From Actinomycetes bacterium (GTDB taxonomy: Bacteria > Actinomycetota > Actinomycetes > Actinomycetales > Cellulomonadaceae): 32,905 nucleotides of DNA. Shown here piece by piece: positions 16,605 to 22,549 of the stretch. The stretch spans positions 1-32,905 of the forward strand of contig JAEYUL010000018.1 of the NCBI GenBank assembly GCA_023432565.1, in the 5' to 3' direction. The notes beneath the pieces were generated by a model, which saw nothing but the letters and a program-made list of their open reading frames with translations, searched no databases and was not told where the DNA came from. Every line of letters starts with the position of its first letter. Positions within the stretch are counted from its first letter, which is position 1. The translations under genes and the position numbers were made by a program.

Positions 16605-16645
16605 GGGACCTGGCTCTCGGGGGACGCGGGTGGTGAGACGGAGTC

Positions 16646-16683
16646 GCCGCACCCCGGGGCGCACGGGCGCTCCGGGGTGCGGC
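16646..16683 (-). terminator. Intercistronic hairpin between cysK and cysE
   Basis: A 12-bp perfect inverted repeat (GCCGCACCCCGG at 16646-16657, complement at 16672-16683) with a 14-nt loop begins 6 nt after the cysK stop. It lacks a T tract. It could lower read-through into cysE or stabilise the cysK message. Confidence 0.65.
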
Positions 16684-16689
16684 AGCCGC

Positions 16690-17625
16690 TCAGTCGAGCA
16701 GGTCGGCGTAGAGGATCGTCGACAGGTAGCGCTCGCCGAACGACGGGATGATCGCGACGATCAGCTTGCCCGCGTTCTCCGGACGCTCCGCGAGCTGCTT
16801 GGCGGCCGCGAGCGCGGCGCCCGACGAGATGCCGACGAGCAGGCCCTCCTCGGCCGCCGCGCGACGCGCGTACTTCACGGCCGTCTCGGCGTCGATGTCG
16901 ATGACCTCGTCGTACACCGAGGTGTCGAGGATCTCCGGCACGAAGTTCGCGCCGATGCCCTGGATCTTGTGCGGGCCGGGCTCGCCGCCGTTGAGGATCG
17001 GGGACTCGGCCGGCTCGACCGCGACGATCTTGACGTCGGGCTTGCGCTCCTTGAGCACCTGGCCGACTCCCGTGATGGTGCCGCCCGTGCCGATCCCGGC
17101 GACGAGGATGTCGATCTGGCCGTCGGTGTCGGCCCAGATCTCCTCGGCCGTGGTCTTGCGGTGGATGGCGGGGTTGGCCTCGTTGGCGAACTGGCGGGCC
17201 AGGATGGCACCCGGGCGCTCCGCGACGATCTCGTTGGCGCGGTTGACCGCGCCCTTCATGCCCTCGGAGCCCGGCGTCAGGATGAGCTCGGCGCCGAACG
17301 CGCGCAGGAGCGCGCGGCGCTCCTTCGACATCGTCTCGGGCATGGTCAGGACGACGTCGTAGCCGCGCGCCGCGCCGACGAACGCGAGCGCGATGCCGGT
17401 GTTCCCGGACGTCGCCTCGACGATCGTGCCGCCCGGCTTGAGCTCACCGGAGGCCTCGGCGGCGTCGATGATCGCCACGCCGATGCGGTCCTTGACCGAG
17501 TTGGCGGGGTTGTAGAACTCGAGCTTGCCGACGACCGTGGCAGGGGCGCCGTCGGTGATCTTGTTGATGCGGACCAGCGGGGTGTTGCCGATGAGCGCGG
17601 TGGCGTCGTCGTAGATGCGTGCCAT
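16690..17625 (-). CDS. cysK: Cysteine synthase A (O-acetylserine sulfhydrylase)
   Basis: This PLP enzyme joins O-acetylserine and sulfide to give cysteine. The 311-residue product has the normal length. The N-terminus reads MARIYDDATALIGNTPLVRI; Lys45 in NSVKDR binds PLP; TSGNTG (72-77) is the substrate loop; GTGGTITG (179-186) binds the PLP phosphate; GISSGA (265-270) completes the site. The ATG at 17625 is preceded by GAGGA, and the upstream in-frame extension is not conserved. It is followed by cysE, whose C-terminal Ile suits complex formation. A cysteine-rich leader ORF and stem-loop lie within 300 bp upstream on the same strand, pointing to control by cysteine supply. Confidence 0.97.
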   Translation of the reverse strand: MARIYDDATALIGNTPLVRINKITDGAPATVVGKLEFYNPANSVKDRIGVAIIDAAEASGELKPGGTIVEATSGNTGIALAFVGAARGYDVVLTMPETMSKERRALLRAFGAELILTPGSEGMKGAVNRANEIVAERPGAILARQFANEANPAIHRKTTAEEIWADTDGQIDILVAGIGTGGTITGVGQVLKERKPDVKIVAVEPAESPILNGGEPGPHKIQGIGANFVPEILDTSVYDEVIDIDAETAVKYARRAAAEEGLLVGISSGAALAAAKQLAERPENAGKLIVAIIPSFGERYLSTILYADLLD

Positions 17626-17782
17626 GGTTCCTCTTCGGTCGAGCCGGCGCGGGTGCGGCGGCGATGCGGGGGACTTGCCTGACGGGTCCTGGGGGACCGG
17701 TGCTGGTGCTGCAGGCCTCTGGAGCACGTTCTCAGCGGAGCGCTGCGCCGGGGAGGCCGGGGTGCGGACGGGCCGCCGGGGC

Positions 17783-17845
17783 GAGCGCTGGCGCACTCGA
17801 CACTGCCACCGGGACGGGTGTCGTCGCGCGCAGGAGCCAGCGCTC
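17783..17845 (-). promoter_or_regulatory. Candidate attenuator stem downstream of the Cys leader ORF
   Basis: A 10-bp perfect inverted repeat (GAGCGCTGGC at 17783-17792, complement at 17836-17845) with a 43-nt loop starts at the last base of the leader stop codon. A ribosome finishing or stalling on the leader would cover or release its first arm. About 157 nt remain before the cysK start, and other GC-rich pairings are possible there. No T tract is seen, so control may act on translation or Rho-dependent termination. Confidence 0.55.
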
Positions 17846-17916
17846 TACCGACAGCGACAACAGGGCGCCACGTGGGCGCGCGAGAAGGAGGCGGGGGCGG
17901 ACGTCCGCTCGCTCAT
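17845..17916 (-). CDS. Cysteine-rich leader peptide of the cysK-cysE operon
   Basis: A 23-codon ORF begins MSERTSAPAS and ends CCRCR then TAG. The minus strand gives CTCAGGAGGAGAGC immediately before its ATG, one of the best ribosome binding sites in the window. Three of the last five codons are Cys (all TGT, a rare choice in DNA of this GC content), exactly before the stop. The next gene on the strand is cysK, 219 bp away. Short ORFs with terminal cysteine codons that attenuate sulfur genes when cysteine is plentiful are known in mycobacteria and other actinobacteria; this one fits that class by position and composition. It is too short for routine gene calling. Expression and control are inferred. 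Confidence 0.75.
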   Translation of the reverse strand: MSERTSAPASFSRAHVAPCCRCR

Positions 17917-17931
17917 GCTCTCCTCCTGAGG

Positions 17932-17968
17932 GCGGCCCGAGGGCCGCAGTCGGGGCGACGCTAGCGTC
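17932..17968 (-). promoter_or_regulatory. Upstream region of the Cys leader: palindrome and 5' hairpin
   Basis: GACGCTAGCGTC (17957-17968) is a perfect 12-bp palindrome that includes TAGCGT, a possible -10 box for the leader transcript. Next to it, GCGGCCCGAGGGCCGC (17932-17947) would form a tight 4-nt-loop hairpin just before the leader ribosome binding site. The exact promoter is uncertain. Confidence 0.4.
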
Positions 17969-18053
17969 AACGCCACCTCGGGCGCAAAGGTTCCCGCACC
18001 TCGGACGCCCGACGGCCGGCGCGCTCAGGTGCTCGCGACGATCTCCGGACGGT

Positions 18054-18132
18054 CCTCGCACCGGTTCCTCGCACCGGTTCCTCGCACCGGGTTGCTCGCA
18101 CCGGTTCCTCGCACCGGTTCCTCGCATCAGGG
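18054..18132. repeat. Tandem repeat, about 6 copies of a 13-bp unit
   Basis: The unit is CCTCGCACCGGTT. Copies start at 18054, 18067, 18080 (with one extra G), 18094, 18107 and 18120 (a diverged last copy). Four are identical or differ by one base. The array lies between the terminator of the lipoprotein gene and the cysK leader region. No gene crosses it. Confidence 0.95.
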
Positions 18133-18155
18133 AGGCGCGTGCGCCGACAGCACGA

Positions 18156-18185
18156 CGCCCGCCCCGGGAGCTCCCGGGACGGGCG
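18156..18185 (-). terminator. Terminator of the PASTA-like lipoprotein gene
   Basis: A 15-bp inverted repeat with one mismatch is centred at 18170/18171, with core CCCGGGAGCTCCCGGG. It lies 43 bp after the lipoprotein stop codon. No T tract is present. Confidence 0.7.
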
Positions 18186-18227
18186 TGGGTGCCGGCGGAT
18201 GCGGCGGTGCGTGCAGCGGTGCGGCCG

Positions 18228-18596
18228 TCAGGCCTTCTTCTCGACGGTCAGCGTGACGACCGTGCCGACCGGGACGACGCCCTCGATCGGGTCCTGGTCG
18301 ACGACCAGGTAGACGGTGTCCGCCTCGGGCGTGACCTCGTTGCCGTCGGCGTCGACCACCTTCGTCTCGAGCCCGCGCAGGCCGAGGGTGTCGATCGCGG
18401 TCTGGAGCTGGATGTGCGTGACGTCGAGGACCTCGGCCTCGGTAGGCGCCTCGGTCGCCTCGGGCGTGGCGTCTGCGGAGGCGGTGGCCGTCGCGGTCGC
18501 GGTGGTGTCAGAGGTCGCGTCGTCGGACGAGCAGCCGGCGAGCAGGAGCGTGCCTGCGGCGGCGAGGGCGACGACGGAACGGGCGAGCGACTTCAT
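18228..18596 (-). CDS. Small lipoprotein with a PASTA-like domain
   Basis: The 122-residue protein starts MKSLARSVVALAAAGTLLL and has the lipobox LAGC with Cys22 as the predicted lipid site. A Thr/Ala/Glu-rich linker (about 23-55) leads to one domain (about 57-122) with the pattern THIQLQTAIDTLGLRG and a final VVDQDPIEGVVPVGTVVTLTV. This resembles a PASTA repeat, the fold that binds peptidoglycan fragments in PknB-type kinases and penicillin-binding proteins. A single free PASTA-like unit on the outer face of the membrane may sense or bind cell wall. The ATG is preceded by AAAGGGA. It stands alone between the sugar locus and the cys locus. The domain call is from pattern only. Confidence 0.78.
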   Translation of the reverse strand: MKSLARSVVALAAAGTLLLAGCSSDDATSDTTATATATASADATPEATEAPTEAEVLDVTHIQLQTAIDTLGLRGLETKVVDADGNEVTPEADTVYLVVDQDPIEGVVPVGTVVTLTVEKKA

Positions 18597-18672
18597 GCGA
18601 GGAATCCCTTTGCGAACGTGGGTGATGGCGCGCGGCGTGGCGCTGCGGGCCCGTGGGCCCCGGTTCTCCACG

Positions 18673-18701
18673 ACACTAGGCACGCCCTCCGACACGTGTC
18701 G
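18673..18701 (-). promoter_or_regulatory. Candidate promoter of the lipoprotein gene
   Basis: The minus strand has TAGTGT at 18673-18678 as a possible -10. The perfect 12-bp palindrome CGACACGTGTCG (18690-18701) sits where the -35 would be and may be an operator. The 5' leader would be about 70 nt. Confidence 0.35.
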
Positions 18702-18812
18702 CGGGGTTATTCGGGCCATCGCGGACGATCACGACCGTTGCGCACGTCACACCGCGGGCCGAGTGTCACGCGGTACGGGCCCTTCGTCCGGGGTGGGCGT
18801 CGTCCGGCACGG

Positions 18813-19781
18813 TCACCGAGGCGTCGTGGCGCGGGTGTGCGCCAGGCCCAGGGCGCCGACTGTCGCGGCGCGCGGACCGAGCCTGCTGATCCGCACCTCG
18901 ACGGGTCGGTGGGCCAGGAGCCCCACCTCGTGCCGCACCGCGTCGGCGATCTCGGCCCGCGAGCCCAGCCCGCCGCCCAGCACGACGAGCCGGGGGTCCA
19001 GCAGGCAACGGATCGACACGACGAGATGGGCGACGGCGGCGGCCACGGTCGTCACGGCCTGCCGCGCCGCGGGGTCGTCGGGCGTGCGTGCGAGGACCTC
19101 GCGCGTGGCCGCGAGCACTCCCGCGCGCGCCTCGTACTCGCGCTGGAAGCCGGGACCGGAAGCGACGTCCTCGAGGATCCGCGCCTCCGGCACCGCGCTC
19201 GCGGTGACCAAGGGGAGGTCGAAGACCTCGCCGGCGCCACCCGTCGCGCCGCGCAGCAGCCGCCCGCCCTGCACGAGCCCGACCCCGATGCCCGTCCCCA
19301 GCGCCACGAACGCCAGGTCGCCCTCGCCGCCCCACACCTGCTCGCCCCAGGCCGCCAGGGCGACGTCGTTCTCCAGGAGGACCGGGGCGCCGACCCTCGC
19401 CGCGACGTGCGCGCGGACGTCGAGCGTGTCCCAGCCGGGCAGGTTCGGGGCCTGCGCGAGCGAGCCGTCCTCCTGAGGGATCCCCGGCACGCCGAGCACG
19501 ACCGTGGCGGGCCGTCGCCCGCACCCGAGCCGGGCCACCATCGCGGCGACCTGGTCCACGACCGCGAGCCCGCCCGCGGGGTCGGTGAGTTCCGTCGCCT
19601 CAGCCAGGTCCGTGTGGTCGGGGCCCCAGGCGGCGCCATGCACCTTCGTGCCGCCGATGTCCACGCCGACCACGGGACCGTCGGCGCCGGTGCCGCGCAG
19701 GTCCAGCCAGGACGCCGGGGCGTCGGGGGAGGGCAGGTCGGCGGTCCAGCCCGCGTGCAGAACGGCGTCGGCGAGTGTCAT
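18813..19781 (-). CDS. ROK family sugar kinase
   Basis: A probable ATP-dependent kinase for a hexose or amino sugar. The 322-residue protein has an N-terminal extension of about 35 residues, then VVGVDIGGTKVHGAAWG (phosphate loop), VLGVPGIPQEDG, the active-site region LLENDVALAAWGE, and ALGTGIGVGLVQGG (second phosphate motif). It has no DNA-binding domain and lacks the CxCGxxGC zinc motif of many ROK proteins. Its divergent neighbour is a ROK repressor and the sugar transporter genes follow that, so it probably phosphorylates the imported sugar. The ATG at 19781 was chosen; a GTG at 19790, 3 codons upstream, is possible with a leaderless mRNA. Substrate is unknown. Confidence 0.87.
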   Translation of the reverse strand: MTLADAVLHAGWTADLPSPDAPASWLDLRGTGADGPVVGVDIGGTKVHGAAWGPDHTDLAEATELTDPAGGLAVVDQVAAMVARLGCGRRPATVVLGVPGIPQEDGSLAQAPNLPGWDTLDVRAHVAARVGAPVLLENDVALAAWGEQVWGGEGDLAFVALGTGIGVGLVQGGRLLRGATGGAGEVFDLPLVTASAVPEARILEDVASGPGFQREYEARAGVLAATREVLARTPDDPAARQAVTTVAAAVAHLVVSIRCLLDPRLVVLGGGLGSRAEIADAVRHEVGLLAHRPVEVRISRLGPRAATVGALGLAHTRATTPR

Positions 19782-19790
19782 GGCTCCCAC

Positions 19791-19877
19791 TTTTGCTTAG
19801 AGTGAGCGATAGTGTAGAGCGAAACGGCGGCACAATGTCCACTCGACGGCAGCACCGCCCTGACATCGGAGGGTCAC
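19791..19877. promoter_or_regulatory. Divergent promoter/operator of the ROK kinase and ROK repressor
   Basis: This is the most AT-rich stretch in the window. TAGTGT (19810-19815) on the plus strand and TACACT (19811-19816 on the minus strand) are overlapping -10 candidates for the two genes. An imperfect inverted repeat TTTTGCTTA (19791-19799) ... TAGAGCGAAA (about 19815-19824) surrounds them and is the likely repressor site. The repressor gene has GGAGGG 4 nt before its GTG. Confidence 0.5.
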
Positions 19878-21059
19878 GTGGATCGCGACCAGTCGCTCTC
19901 GGCGACGTCGATGTCGCGCCACAACCGCGACCTGATCCTGCGCGTGCTGCGCACGGACGGGCCGTTGCCCCGCTCCGAGCTCGTCGAGCGGATCGGCGCG
20001 TCGCCGGCCACGATCAACCGCCTCACCACCACGCTGCTGGAGCGCGGCCTCATCACCTCGGTCGGCACCGCGGCGACGGGTCGCGGGCGCCCCTCGATGG
20101 TCGTGCGGTTCAACGAGCAGGCGGCCCACGTGGCTGCGATCGACATCGGCTCGCAGGTGACCCGCGCGGCCCTCGTCGACCTGTCGGGAGGCGTGACGTC
20201 GCTCGTCGAGCACCCCGTGCCGGACGGCGCCGGGCCCCGCCAGCGGCTGGACCACGTGCGCGACGTCGCGGTCGAGCTCGTCACCTCGGCGCGGGCGCGC
20301 AGGCGCACCGTGATCGCCCTGGGGGTGGGCGTGCCCGGCGTCGTGACCGCTGACGGGGTCGTCGACTGGGCGCCGGTGCTCGGCTGGCGTCAGGTCGGGC
20401 TGGCGCGCGTGCTGGGAGCGGCCTGCGGGCTGCCCGTCCTCGCCGAGAACGACGCCAACGCGCTCGCCATCGCCGAGCACCGCCACGGCGCGGCGCGCGG
20501 CACCGCCGCCATGGTCGCGCTCAACCTCGGCAACGGCATCGGCGCAGGTGTCATCGCAGGTGGGACCCTGTATCGAGGGCACACCGCGGCCGCCGGCGAG
20601 ATCGGCTACATGCTGCTGGGCACGGGCTCGCTGCGCCAGACCTACGCCGGTTTCGGGGACATCGAGAGCCGGGTCGGCGCCGAGGGCATCGCGCGCCGGT
20701 CGCGTGAGCTCGGCCTCGCCGACGAGGTCGCCGGACCCCTGACGGCCGCCTCCGTGTTCGAGATGGCGCGACGCGGTCAGCCGGTCGCGGCGGCGCTGGT
20801 GGACGAGATCTGCGACGAGCTCGCCCTCGCGCTGGCGAACGTCGCGGCGGTGCTCGACCCGGGCGTGGTCGTCCTCGGCGGAGGCATCGGGGGCTCCGCG
20901 GATCTGCTGATCCCGCGTCTCGAGGAGCGGCTGTCGGGTCGCATCCCGCACGTCCCGCGGCTCCTCGGGCCGTCGCACCCCCATGGCGTCCTCGTCGGGG
21001 CCGCCGAGCTCGCCCTGGAGGCCGTGGGCTCGCTCGACGCCGCTCTCGCCGACGCCTGA
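19878..21059 (+). CDS. ROK family transcriptional repressor (NagC/XylR type)
   Basis: The 393-residue protein has an N-terminal winged helix (about 10-75) with SRHNRDLILRVLRTDGPLPR and ASPATINRLTTTLLERGLI, then a ROK sugar-binding domain starting at AAIDIGSQVTRAALVD (about 91-106). ALGVGVPGVV, LAENDANALAIAEH and LNLGNGIGAGVIAGGTLYRG are the usual ROK blocks. The first loop reads DIGSQV rather than DIGGTK, so kinase activity is unlikely. It probably represses both the divergent kinase gene and the transporter genes 360 bp downstream, and is released by the sugar or its phosphate. GTG start with GGAGGG upstream. Confidence 0.92.
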   Translation: MDRDQSLSATSMSRHNRDLILRVLRTDGPLPRSELVERIGASPATINRLTTTLLERGLITSVGTAATGRGRPSMVVRFNEQAAHVAAIDIGSQVTRAALVDLSGGVTSLVEHPVPDGAGPRQRLDHVRDVAVELVTSARARRRTVIALGVGVPGVVTADGVVDWAPVLGWRQVGLARVLGAACGLPVLAENDANALAIAEHRHGAARGTAAMVALNLGNGIGAGVIAGGTLYRGHTAAAGEIGYMLLGTGSLRQTYAGFGDIESRVGAEGIARRSRELGLADEVAGPLTAASVFEMARRGQPVAAALVDEICDELALALANVAAVLDPGVVVLGGGIGGSADLLIPRLEERLSGRIPHVPRLLGPSHPHGVLVGAAELALEAVGSLDAALADA

Positions 21060-21419
21060 GCCAGGCTGCGGCGCTGGCACCTGGCCGCCGCCTGCCGGCC
21101 CGGCGGACTTCGACCGGCGTGTCCGGCGCCCCGCGACTGACGCCCTGGCGGGCGCCGGTCGCCGCCGCGACGGGCGACCCGCGACGCGCCGTCGGGCGCT
21201 GAGTGTGATCTGACTCACACCCAGGTGGGTGGGAGCGCGTGCATCCCGGGGGCGAACGCGAGCGCATCGGGCATCCCGGGCGCGGCGGGGGTCGAGGGCG
21301 GGCACGCGGCGATCCGCGACCCCTCGGCGTGGCGTCTGTCACCGGCTCGCTGGTGTTACGCTTCCCGCGTTCTGCTCACACTGAGAAGAAGCAGGCCGAG
21401 AGAAGTTCGAGGAGGAACG
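21060..21419. other. 360-bp gene-free control region before the sugar transporter operon
   Basis: It contains a CRP/GlxR-type site (21204-21219), a probable extended -10 (TACGCT at 21357-21362 with TG two bases before it) and an inverted repeat CTGCT...AGCAG in the leader (about 21372-21394). GC-rich partial inverted repeats at 21080-21200 may end the ROK repressor message, but none is clean. No gene is supported. Confidence 0.55.
21204..21219. promoter_or_regulatory. Perfect CRP/GlxR-type binding site
   Basis: TGTGATCTGACTCACA fits TGTGA-N6-TCACA exactly, the site recognised by E. coli CRP and by actinobacterial homologues such as GlxR and Rv3676. The symmetry extends one base on each side. 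It is about 200 bp before the binding-protein start codon, inside the transporter control region, so cAMP-linked control of sugar uptake is likely. Confidence 0.7.
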
Positions 21420-22478
21420 ATGCTCAAGCGAGCTGTCCCGTGGGTGGCTGCCCTCGGTGTGGCGACCCTCGCGCTGGCCGGGTGCTCCGGCGGTTCCGAG
21501 GGAGACAAGGCGTCCGGAGGCGAGGGGCCGTTCACGATCGGCCTCAGCAACGCCTTCATCGGTAGCGAGTACCGCACCCAGATGGTCGACGACGTCACGA
21601 CGGTCTTCGAGGACTACAAGTCGGAGGGTGTGCTCGCCGAGCTGGTCCTCGAGAACGCGGACACCGACACGAACGGGCAGATCCAGCAGATCCGCAACCT
21701 CATCAACCGCGGCGTGGACGCGATCATCGTCGACCCCTCGTCCGAGACCGCGCTGAACGAGGTCTTCAAGGAGGCCACCGACCAGGGCATCATCGTCCTC
21801 GCGGTCGACCAGGCCGTCACCGAGGCGAGCGTCACGAACGTCGTGATCGACCAGGGCGAGTGGGCCCGGCCGTCGAGCGAGTGGCTCGCGGAGAAGGTCG
21901 GTGACGGGGGCAAGGTCGTCGTGGTCAACGGCATCTCCGGCCACCCCGCCAACGAGGTCCGCTGGGCGACCGCCGAGAGCGTCTTCAAGGACGCCGGCGT
22001 CGAGGTCCTCACGGTGGCCGACGGCGGCTGGGACCAGGCGACCGGCCAGCAGGTCATGTCCGACCTGCTCGCCGCGTACCCCGACATCGACGGTGTCTGG
22101 ACCCAGGACGGCATGGCGCAGGGTGTCCTGCGCGCGATCGAGGCCGCGGGCAAGACCGACGAGATCTTCGTCTCCGGAGAGGCCCGTGGCGGCTACATGC
22201 GGATGTGGAACGACCTCAAGGCCGACGGCTACGAGTCGATCGGCGTGGTCAACCCGCCCGGGACCGCCGGCACGGCCGTGCACGTGGCCGTCGCGCTGCT
22301 CGAAGGCAAGACGTTCGGCGACGGCGTCCTCGACGGCAACACCCTGACGCTGCCGACGCCGCCCGTCGTCACGAGCGACAACTTCGACGAGCACTGGAAG
22401 GCGATCTCCGAGCTCGGCGACGCCTACGTCATGGACGACGTCCTGTCGCGCGACGCGGTGGCGAAGTTCTTCAAGTGA
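21420..22478 (+). CDS. Sugar ABC transporter substrate-binding lipoprotein (RbsB-like)
   Basis: The 352-residue protein starts with MLKRAVPWVAALGVATLAL and a lipobox LAGC (Cys21), so it is tethered outside the membrane. The mature part is a two-lobed type I binding protein: FTIGLSNAFIGSEYRTQM opens lobe 1, IQQIRNLINRGVDAIIVDP (about 81-99) is the family signature, and DGVWTQDGMAQGVLRAIEAAG (given as DGVWTQDGMAQ and VLRAIEAAG) is in lobe 2. It captures the sugar and delivers it to the two permeases encoded next. The start has AGGAGGA upstream. A perfect stem-loop follows the stop. Substrate cannot be assigned; ribose is only the family archetype. Confidence 0.93.
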   Translation: MLKRAVPWVAALGVATLALAGCSGGSEGDKASGGEGPFTIGLSNAFIGSEYRTQMVDDVTTVFEDYKSEGVLAELVLENADTDTNGQIQQIRNLINRGVDAIIVDPSSETALNEVFKEATDQGIIVLAVDQAVTEASVTNVVIDQGEWARPSSEWLAEKVGDGGKVVVVNGISGHPANEVRWATAESVFKDAGVEVLTVADGGWDQATGQQVMSDLLAAYPDIDGVWTQDGMAQGVLRAIEAAGKTDEIFVSGEARGGYMRMWNDLKADGYESIGVVNPPGTAGTAVHVAVALLEGKTFGDGVLDGNTLTLPTPPVVTSDNFDEHWKAISELGDAYVMDDVLSRDAVAKFFK

Positions 22479-22483
22479 TCGAC

Positions 22484-22521
22484 CGGTCCGGGAGCGGGCA
22501 GCGACGCCCGCTCCCGGACCG
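22484..22521 (+). promoter_or_regulatory. Intercistronic 16-bp stem-loop after the binding-protein gene
   Basis: CGGTCCGGGAGCGGGC (22484-22499) pairs perfectly with 22506-22521 over a 6-nt loop. It lies between the binding-protein stop and the ATPase ribosome binding site. Such structures commonly protect the binding-protein mRNA end and lower expression of the membrane genes, giving the excess of binding protein these systems need. It may also be a partial terminator. Confidence 0.8.
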
Positions 22522-22549
22522 TTCCCCCACGCCAGGAAGGAAGGGCGAC

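Noticed and set aside
17626..17796. 57-residue N-terminal extension of CysK
   Set aside because: The extension is not like CysK, the ATG at 17625 has GAGGA in front, and the extension would run through the candidate attenuator stem.
17957..17968. LexA or other named operator at the palindrome before the cys leader
   Set aside because: GACGCTAGCGTC does not match the actinobacterial SOS box pattern TCGAAC-N4-GTTCGA or any other site I can name, so only a generic palindrome is reported.
17619..19805. 728-residue plus-strand frame across the lipoprotein and ROK kinase genes
   Set aside because: It crosses a minisatellite and a terminator and is antisense to genes with clear motifs; composition is that of a shadow frame.
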